Shown here: positions 58,912 through 64,000 of the stretch, piece after piece
Layout: each line of letters begins with the position of its first letter
How positions within the stretch are numbered: position 1 is the first letter of the stretch
Assembly (NCBI RefSeq): GCF_004340785.1
Contig: NZ_SLXS01000003.1
Span: forward strand, 219,689 to 283,688
Direction: 5' to 3'
DNA from: Tumebacillus sp. BK434
Lineage (GTDB): Bacteria > Bacillota > Bacilli > Tumebacillales > Tumebacillaceae
DNA: 64,000 bases
The notes under the pieces: model-generated
Told to the model about the DNA's origin: nothing
Databases searched by the model: none
Seen by the model: only the letters and a program-made list of their open reading frames with translations
Translations under genes and position numbers: made by a program

Positions 58912-58965
58912 AAAAAGACAAAACCGCCCTGAGCCTTGGATATAATCCAAAGGTGCCCAGGCGGT
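58912..58965 (-). terminator. Regulated terminator (expression platform) of the ZTP riboswitch
   Basis: Long stem ACCGCC.TGGG.CCTTTGGAT / ATCCAAGG.CTCA.GGCGGT followed on the minus strand by TTTTGTCTTTTT. Its 5' arm CCGCC (58960-58964) is the same segment that forms the riboswitch pseudoknot, so the two structures exclude each other. Confidence 0.85.
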
Positions 58966-59031
58966 CGGCTATGTTTGTTCCTCTCGCACTCCCTCGTGGT
59001 ACACTCCACGTTTCCGCCAGTTATGCGAGAC
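58954..59031 (-). ncRNA. Predicted ZTP (pfl) riboswitch aptamer
   Basis: On the minus strand: P1 TCTCGCA (59024-59030) / TGCGAGA (58982-58988); ACTGGCGG (59014-59021); P2 CGTGG-AGTGTA-CCACG (58995-59010); GGGAG; then after a short linker the conserved CCGCCTGGGCA (58954-58964). These match the ZTP/ZMP riboswitch consensus in order and sequence. GGCGG (59014-59018) can pair with CCGCC (58960-58964), the known pseudoknot. Ligand binding would disrupt the downstream terminator, an ON switch. Confidence 0.85.
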
Positions 59032-59327
59032 GGTTCTCAGTTGTAAGGCTGTCAGCAATCCAATTCGATGCGAGCTTTCTTGTTGAGCTTTCTTGTTGAG
59101 CTTTCTTGTTGCTCTCTTTTTCAGCTCTCTGTATCGAGTATTTTCCTCGATCTCTCTCTCTTGATTCTAAATCATTTTCCGATTCCTGACAAGCCACACT
59201 GCTGCCGAGAGCGAATGCCCGCATTTCCGGCGCTTCCCCAAGCGCCGTCCCCCCCGGGTACCGGCACCCGCTCTCCCGTGGCAGCTCGTAATTCGCTGCT
59301 TCACTGCTTTAAATAAGTGCATCCCCC
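59032..59327 (-). ncRNA. Long structured leader RNA upstream of the ZTP riboswitch
   Basis: About 300 nt lie between the promoter and the aptamer. A 13-bp stem (GCTGCC + GAGAGCG at 59269-59285 pairing with 59201-59213) encloses a junction with hairpins at 59214-59225 (AATG/CATT) and 59229-59246 (GGCGCTT/AAGCGCC), plus a GC-rich third arm. An AG-rich stretch with three 13-bp repeats follows. It does not match a riboswitch or ncRNA class I know. A 51-codon frame (59322-59167) overlaps it but starts only 5 bases after the predicted transcript start. This region and the riboswitch fill the 535-base gap with no other gene. Confidence 0.5.
59072..59110. repeat. 13-bp tandem repeat, three copies
   Basis: Three identical copies of GAGCTTTCTTGTT (plus strand) inside the long leader of the riboswitch-controlled gene. 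Confidence 0.95.
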
Positions 59328-59333
59328 AAGAAC

Positions 59334-59362
59334 ATTATACGACATAATTTTCGGTCTTTCAA
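59334..59362 (-). promoter_or_regulatory. Sigma-A type promoter of the ZTP-controlled transcript
   Basis: Minus strand TTGAAA (59357-59362), 17-bp spacer, TATAAT (59334-59339), a near-consensus vegetative promoter. Transcript start is expected near 59327, about 295 nt before the aptamer. Confidence 0.85.
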
Positions 59363-59404
59363 CATAAATAGACAGAAATTTAATAATAATCGAACAAAAA
59401 TCGG

Positions 59405-59785
59405 TTAGCGCACAAACATCGTCGACAGGTAGAACAGCACGCTGTACAAAAACGCGCTGCCAAGCCAAATCCACACGCTGTCCTTGTTCGACCGCGCATA
59501 CGCCCGGTACGGCAGCAACGCGCCCCACAAGCCGCCGACATAGACGCTGAGCACAAACAGCACTTTCGCGCCGCCGCCGACATCGCCTGCCTGCGCCAGC
59601 CCGTACAGGTACAGGCCGAGGTAGGTCGCAAACAGCCAGGTCACGAGGAACCCGACGATCCAATAGATCAGCATCGCGCCGATGCTGTCCACCGCCTGCT
59701 GGTATTTCGCCTTGCGCTTGATCACATAAAACAGCCACACCACCGCAAGCAGCGGCAGAAGCAGCGTGATGATCAGTTTCGTCAT
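59405..59785 (-). CDS. Small multi-pass membrane protein
   Basis: A 126-residue protein with four membrane helices (about 4-22, 35-60, 75-95, 105-124). Pattern IITLLLPLLAVVWLFYVIKR opens it. No family recognised. Its ATG overlaps the TGA of the upstream small gene, so the two are translationally coupled. Confidence 0.7.
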   Translation of the reverse strand: MTKLIITLLLPLLAVVWLFYVIKRKAKYQQAVDSIGAMLIYWIVGFLVTWLFATYLGLYLYGLAQAGDVGGGAKVLFVLSVYVGGLWGALLPYRAYARSNKDSVWIWLGSAFLYSVLFYLSTMFVR

Positions 59786-60000
59786 TTCGCGTCTTCCCCT
59801 TCCGATTGTGCCGGTTCCAGCACTTCTCCTGCAAAACGCTCTGCGTATTGCAAAAATACTTCGCGCGTCACCGGTCCGAGATTGGCCTTGTACATCCCAA
59901 GCGAAATCTCAAATCCGTCACGCTTGTCCATGTCGGCAAACCGCGCCTGCATCGGCCCGACCGCTTCGACCGCAAAGGTCGCGTAGTACAGATCTGACAT
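59782..60000 (-). CDS. Hypothetical small protein
   Basis: A 72-residue soluble acidic protein; ATG 60000 behind GGGAGG. YYATFAVEAVGPMQARFADM suggests a short helix. The in-frame extension to 60030 runs into the terminator of the next operon and is not supported. Coupled to the downstream membrane protein gene by an ATGA overlap. Not recognised. Confidence 0.65.
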   Translation of the reverse strand: MSDLYYATFAVEAVGPMQARFADMDKRDGFEISLGMYKANLGPVTREVFLQYAERFAGEVLEPAQSEGEDAK

Positions 60001-60025
60001 CTTATGTAAGCCTCCCTTCGCAAAG

Positions 60026-60058
60026 GACAAGGCAACCTGAGCAGACAGGTTGCCTTGT
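60026..60058 (-). terminator. Terminator of the tyrosine catabolic operon
   Basis: AAGGCAACCTG / CAGGTTGCCTT stem just after the flavin reductase stop at 60067; the T tail is weak (TTGTCCTTT). Confidence 0.7.
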
Positions 60059-60066
60059 TTAGCGTA

Positions 60067-60675
60067 CTATTTTTTCCGCACCATTTCAAACGTATCGGTG
60101 ACGCGCACATAGTCGGCCCCGGCGAGACGTCCGATCGGCTGGAGTTTTGCGGTGTCGATCTTGCCGTCAAAATGAATCTCATCGTCGACGTGCACCTGCA
60201 CGACCTGTCCGATCACCAGCGACCCGGCGCCTTTGCCTTCGCCGATGTGTACGATCTCGGTCAGTTTGCATTCGAAATTGACCAGCGACTCCTTGACGCG
60301 CGGCGCTTTGACGACCGTGCTCGGCGCAGGCGTCAGGCCCGACTCGGCGAACTCGGAGACGCCGTGCGGGAATTCGGCAGCCGTCGCGTTCATCTGGTTG
60401 GCGAACGATTCGGAGACGATGTTGACGACAAATTCCTTGGTGTGCTCAATGTTGACCAAGGTGTCCTTCTTCTCACCGTCGGTGCCGCGGCGCATGACGG
60501 AAAAGCAGATCGTCAGCGGATTCGCCGCCACCGCGGTGAAGAAGGAGAACGGCGCGAGGTTGGTGTTCCCTGCTTCATCGACCGTGGAGACAAAAGCGAT
60601 TGGACGCGGCAGGATCGCCCCGTTCAGGTATTTGTAAGCAGCTTCCCAAGAGAGTGTTGCCGGATCGAGTTGCAT
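60067..60675 (-). CDS. Flavin reductase-like protein (flavoredoxin family)
   Basis: A 202-residue FMN-binding split-barrel protein of the flavin reductase/flavoredoxin type (ILPRPIAFVSTVDEAGNTNL then FSFFTAVAANPLTICFSV, about 21-62). Such proteins reduce flavin or serve as FMN carriers for oxygenases. It is the last gene of the operon with hppD, fah and hmgA (gap of 19 bases to hmgA). Which oxygenase it serves is unclear, as the homogentisate enzymes do not need flavin. Confidence 0.85.
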   Translation of the reverse strand: MQLDPATLSWEAAYKYLNGAILPRPIAFVSTVDEAGNTNLAPFSFFTAVAANPLTICFSVMRRGTDGEKKDTLVNIEHTKEFVVNIVSESFANQMNATAAEFPHGVSEFAESGLTPAPSTVVKAPRVKESLVNFECKLTEIVHIGEGKGAGSLVIGQVVQVHVDDEIHFDGKIDTAKLQPIGRLAGADYVRVTDTFEMVRKK

Positions 60676-60694
60676 AGAAGGTTCCTCTCTTTCT

Positions 60695-61855
60695 TTACGC
60701 TTTCGGTGGCAGCCAGGAGTACATGTAGTTCTCGTCTTCCACCTTATGCGCAGCTTTGGCGATATGGAGCGGCTTGAACGTGTCGACCATCACGGCCAGC
60801 TCGTTGGTTTCCTTTTTGCCGATCGACGCTTCGATCGTGCCCGGATGCGGGCCGTGCGGGATGCCCATCGGATGCAGGGTGACCGAGCCTTCTTCGATGC
60901 CTTTGCGGCTCATAAAGTTGCCGTCGACGTAGTACAAGACTTCGTCCGACTCGATGTTCGAGTGGTAGTACGGCGCCGGAATCGCCAGCGGATGGTAATC
61001 GTACAGGCGCGGCACGAACGAGCAGATGACAAACCCTTCGGCCTGGAAGGTCTGATGCACCGGCGGCGGCTGGTGCAGACGCCCGGTGATCGGCTCGAAG
61101 TCCCCGATGTTGAATGCGTACGGGAACAGGTAGCCGTCCCAGCCCGCCACGTCGAGCGGATGGAAGTCGAAAATGTACGAGTGCAGCATGTCACGCGATT
61201 TGACGCGGACTTCGAACTCGCCTTTTTCATCGTGGGTGATCAGCTCAGACGGCGGACGGATGTCGCGCTCGTAGAACGGCGCATGCTCTTCGAGCTGCCC
61301 GTGCTCATTGCGGTAGCGGCGCGGCACTTTGATCATCGACGCCGACTCGATCACGAAAAAGCGGCTCGGGGTGTTCATCACCACGCGGTAGGTCGTGCCG
61401 ACCGGGATGACGAGGTAGTCCCCTTTGCCGTAGGTCAGGTTGCCGAAGATCGTCTCCAGCACGCCTTCGCCTTCGTGGACGAACAAGACTTCGTCACAGT
61501 CGGAGTTGCGATAGTAGTAATCCATCGCTGCGGTCGGCTTGGAGATCGCCAGCGACACGTCGCTGTTGAACATCAGCACTTGGCGGGAATCGATCGGGTC
61601 GCCGGAGAGCTCAGCGCGGTGCGCCAGGAAGTGGCGATGCTTCAGCGCGCCCTGCTCTTCTTTTTCGATCACGATGTCACGAATCTTCTCGACCCGCGTC
61701 ACTTGCGTCGGCGGATTGATGTGATACGTCAGCGAATAGATGTCGGAAAAGCCTTTCGTCGACATCAGCTGTTCGCGGTACAAGGAGCCGTCAGCCTGGC
61801 GGAACTGCGTGTGGCGTTTCGCCGGCACTTGGCCCAGTTTATGATAAAACGGCAC
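60695..61855 (-). CDS. hmgA: Homogentisate 1,2-dioxygenase
   Basis: A 386-residue cupin-type iron enzyme that opens the ring of homogentisate to maleylacetoacetate. Family segments include CDEVLFVHEGEGVLETIFG (about 119-137), the iron-ligand region GIPHGPHPGTIEAS (about 331-344) and the ESDEVLYYVDG strand. Length fits the bacterial class shorter than the ~430-residue proteobacterial form. GTG start behind GAGGAGG. Third gene of the tyrosine catabolic operon. Confidence 0.9.
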   Translation of the reverse strand: MPFYHKLGQVPAKRHTQFRQADGSLYREQLMSTKGFSDIYSLTYHINPPTQVTRVEKIRDIVIEKEEQGALKHRHFLAHRAELSGDPIDSRQVLMFNSDVSLAISKPTAAMDYYYRNSDCDEVLFVHEGEGVLETIFGNLTYGKGDYLVIPVGTTYRVVMNTPSRFFVIESASMIKVPRRYRNEHGQLEEHAPFYERDIRPPSELITHDEKGEFEVRVKSRDMLHSYIFDFHPLDVAGWDGYLFPYAFNIGDFEPITGRLHQPPPVHQTFQAEGFVICSFVPRLYDYHPLAIPAPYYHSNIESDEVLYYVDGNFMSRKGIEEGSVTLHPMGIPHGPHPGTIEASIGKKETNELAVMVDTFKPLHIAKAAHKVEDENYMYSWLPPKA

Positions 61856-61887
61856 AGCTTCTGCCTCCTCTCTGGATTCAAGTTCGT

Positions 61888-62850
61888 CTATTTTACCCGG
61901 TTCTTCAAGACCCCGAGCCGTTCGATTTCCAGTTCCACCACGTCACCGGGCACAAGCCAGCGGTGTACCTCGGTGCCGAGCTCGAGAATGCAGCCGGTGC
62001 CGACCGTGCCCGAGCCGATCACATCGCCTGGATAGAGCGTCACACCGTCCGAAGCACGGGCGATCAGCTCCGCGAAGGAGAAGTAGATCGTGCCGAAATT
62101 GCCGCGCGACAACTCCTGTCCATTCACTTTCGCCGTCATCGTCAGCTGCCAGCGGTCGCCGTCGCGCACGTCCTCCAGCTCGTCGAGCGTCAGCAGGTAC
62201 GGGCCCATCGACGTGGCAAAGTCCTTGCCTTTCGCCGGGCCCAGGCCCACCTTCACCTCTTCGCGCTGCACGTCGCGGGCCGACCAGTCGTTGAGCACGG
62301 CAAACCCAGCGATGTGCGCCGCCGCCTCTTCCGGCTTGATGTCGCGCCCCGTCTTGCCGATCACGCAGGCGATCTCCAGCTCATAGTCGAGCCATTCGGT
62401 ATACGCCGGGCACTCGACGTCCGCATCGGGGCCGACAAACGCGTTGTGGTTGGAGAAATAAAACACCGGAAAGTCGTACCACTCCGGCACCATGTCGAGC
62501 CCGCGGCGGCCCCGTGCCGTCTTCACATGCTCTTCAAACGCATAGAAGTCGCGGAACGAGCGCGGACGGGGCAGCGGCGCCAGCAGATGCGCTTCCGAGA
62601 GCGGCAGGGCAAAAGGAAGTTCGGCTGCCGGCGTTTCTGCGGTCGCTTCGGCGATGGCGCGCGCCCGGTCCAGCCCGCTGCCTTCCGCTTCCAATATCCC
62701 GGCCATCGTGACAGGAAGAGGACGTTGCATCGCACAACGTCCTTGCTCCTGCGCCCAAGACTCGGCGAGCGCGAGGTCGAGCACATGATCGTGCTGCAGA
62801 TACCCCGCCCGTTCGCCCAATTCTTTGTGCAGATACGATACGAGTTTCAT
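61888..62850 (-). CDS. Fumarylacetoacetate hydrolase-family protein
   Basis: A 320-residue FAH-family enzyme. Metal-binding Glu/Asp pattern YELEIACVIGKTGRDI (about 148-163) and DWSARDVQREE, SFAELIARAS then VTLYPGDVIGSGTVGTG are typical. In this operon it should cleave fumarylacetoacetate to fumarate and acetoacetate. It is shorter than the ~420-residue eukaryote/proteobacterial FAH. Starts at ATG overlapping the TAA of hppD. No maleylacetoacetate isomerase gene is in the operon. Confidence 0.88.
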   Translation of the reverse strand: MKLVSYLHKELGERAGYLQHDHVLDLALAESWAQEQGRCAMQRPLPVTMAGILEAEGSGLDRARAIAEATAETPAAELPFALPLSEAHLLAPLPRPRSFRDFYAFEEHVKTARGRRGLDMVPEWYDFPVFYFSNHNAFVGPDADVECPAYTEWLDYELEIACVIGKTGRDIKPEEAAAHIAGFAVLNDWSARDVQREEVKVGLGPAKGKDFATSMGPYLLTLDELEDVRDGDRWQLTMTAKVNGQELSRGNFGTIYFSFAELIARASDGVTLYPGDVIGSGTVGTGCILELGTEVHRWLVPGDVVELEIERLGVLKNRVK

Positions 62851-63950
62851 TACAGGGTGCCGCGACGCTCTTGTTCGCGCTCGATCGCTTCGAACAGCGC
62901 CTTGAAGTTGCCTTTGCCGAAGCTCTTCGCGCCTTTGCGCTGGATGATCTCAAAGAAGAAGGTCGGGCGGTCCATGATCGGCTTGGTGAAGATCTGGAGC
63001 AGGTAGCCGTCTTCGTCACGGTCGACGAGCAGGTTCAGCTTCTTGATCTCTTCGATCTCCTCGTCGATCTCGCCGACGCGGCTCTTCAGGTCTTCGTAGT
63101 AGGTGTCCGGAACGTTGAGGAACTCGACGCCGTTCTCGCGCAGTTTCGCAACCGTTTCGATGATGTCATGGGTGAGCAGCGCCATGTGCTGTGCGCCCGG
63201 ACCGTTGTAGAAGTCGAGGTACTCTTCGATCTGCGATTTCTTCTTGCCTTGCGCCGGCTCGTTGATCGGGAACTTGATGCGGCCAGTGCCGTTTTGCATC
63301 ACTTTCGACATCAGCGCCGTGTATTCGGTGGAGATGTCGTTGTCGTCGAAGGAGATCAGTTGGGTGAAGCCCAACACCTGCGCATAGTAGTCCATCCATT
63401 CGTTCATCTTGCCTTCTTCCACGTTGCCGACGATGTGGTCGCAGGCGACGAGGCCGGTGTCGTTGACCGGCATCTTGCCGGTGTAGGCTTGGAAGCCCGG
63501 CAGGAAGATGCCTTTGTAGTTGTCGCGCTCGACAAATGTATGCAGGGTCTCGCCATAAGTATAGATCGCCGCCAGTTTGACGGTGCCGTTTTCATCGGAG
63601 ATTTCTTTCGGTTCGAACGCAGATTTCGCGCCGCGCTTGATCGCCTCTTGGTACGCGGCCGCTGCATCGTCGACGCGCATCGCGATGTCTTTGACGCCGT
63701 CGCCGTGCACTTTCACGTGCTCTGCGATCTCGTTGTCCTGCACCAGGGTGCCGGTGAGGACGATGTTGATGTCGCCCGACTGCATCAAATAAGAAACGCG
63801 GTCACGGGAGCCCGTCTCAAGACCTTTGTACGCGACCGGCTTGAAGCCATACGCGCCGGCGAGGTAGTAGGCCGCCTGTTTCGCGTTCCCTACATAAAAC
63901 TCTACAAAATCGACATGACGAAGCGGTAAAAAGTCCATTTGTTCTGCCAT
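62850..63950 (-). CDS. hppD: 4-hydroxyphenylpyruvate dioxygenase
   Basis: A 366-residue non-haem iron enzyme making homogentisate from 4-hydroxyphenylpyruvate. Two vicinal-oxygen-chelate domains; iron ligands visible as His in VACDHIVGNV (about 168), His in AQHMALLTHDI (about 250) and Glu in FFFEIIQRKG (about 332). I use ATG 63950 (8 bases after GGGGG); ATG 63956 is only 2 bases from it. It is the first gene of the operon; its promoter lies at the window edge. Confidence 0.94.
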   Translation of the reverse strand: MAEQMDFLPLRHVDFVEFYVGNAKQAAYYLAGAYGFKPVAYKGLETGSRDRVSYLMQSGDINIVLTGTLVQDNEIAEHVKVHGDGVKDIAMRVDDAAAAYQEAIKRGAKSAFEPKEISDENGTVKLAAIYTYGETLHTFVERDNYKGIFLPGFQAYTGKMPVNDTGLVACDHIVGNVEEGKMNEWMDYYAQVLGFTQLISFDDNDISTEYTALMSKVMQNGTGRIKFPINEPAQGKKKSQIEEYLDFYNGPGAQHMALLTHDIIETVAKLRENGVEFLNVPDTYYEDLKSRVGEIDEEIEEIKKLNLLVDRDEDGYLLQIFTKPIMDRPTFFFEIIQRKGAKSFGKGNFKALFEAIEREQERRGTL

Positions 63951-64000
63951 TTCCATATTCCCCCTACTATAAAAGGTCTCTCGAAAAGTAGACTTCCCTC

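Noticed and set aside
59167-59322. 51-codon frame in the riboswitch leader
   Set aside because: Its ATG is only about 5 bases after the predicted transcript start, it has no proper binding site, and it coincides with strong RNA stems.

Overview
The window looks like a chromosomal segment of a GC-rich, endospore-forming Firmicute. My inference is the Alicyclobacillaceae, perhaps Tumebacillus; it needs a 16S or rpoB check. The evidence is Gram-positive ribosome binding sites (AAGGAGG), frequent GTG/TTG starts, sporulation genes (ytrH, ytrI), Firmicute families (YqgQ, YfhH, YqkE, YabR, BcrC, LCP), S-layer homology domains, a fused isobutyryl-CoA mutase (IcmF), an EcfA/EcfT/BioY transporter, and a Firmicute-type tyrosine degradation operon. 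No rRNA, tRNA, intact mobile element, prophage or CRISPR array was seen.

Layout. 1-8 kb: the end of a TIGR00300-like gene, a membrane protein, the tetR-icmF operon, a lipoprotein and the yqgQ cluster, closing with a decayed sugar kinase. 8-15.3 kb: menA, bcrC, a Pro/Thr-rich membrane protein, a decayed MFS transporter, then bioY (behind a probable BirA operator) divergent from ecfA and an ecfA-ecfT fusion. 15.4-20.7 kb: the beta-oxidation operon fadN-fadA-fadE. 21-28.8 kb: a LysM/3D wall protein, a thioesterase, speH, a PRC-barrel protein, an S1 protein, an orphan ABC ATPase and an orphan histidine kinase. 28.9-34.2 kb: a two-gene surface operon (1218-residue FN3-like repeat protein plus SLH protein). 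34.7-39.8 kb: an orphan OppA, queF, and a divergent pair of Gln/Ser/Gly-rich repeat proteins. 39.8-52.1 kb: a metallo-beta-lactamase-fold hydrolase, a MurJ/SpoVB-like flippase, three CBO0543-type membrane proteins around an M42 peptidase, an ECF sigma/anti-sigma pair, an amphi-Trp protein, pepA, atpZ and an LCP protein. 52.2-58.3 kb: a HIT protein, a flippase, ytrHI, yfhH and a DUF2103/YqkE-like fusion. 58.4-59.4 kb: a small Cys4 protein behind a predicted ZTP riboswitch and an unusually long structured leader. 60-64 kb: the tyrosine catabolic operon hppD-fah-hmgA-flavin reductase.

How the genes fit together. TetR-type palindromes lie upstream of tetR-icmF, the fad operon and the thioesterase, which suggests one fatty-acid/acyl-CoA regulon. 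Acyl-CoA, branched C4-acyl-CoA and tyrosine breakdown all feed central metabolism. Several genes concern the envelope and spore (LCP, SLH, FN3, LysM-3D, BcrC, flippases, YtrHI).

The most promising candidates for undescribed biology are the ZTP riboswitch controlling an uncharacterised zinc-ribbon-like protein, the structured RNA in front of it, and the divergent repeat-protein pair at 37-39.8 kb.
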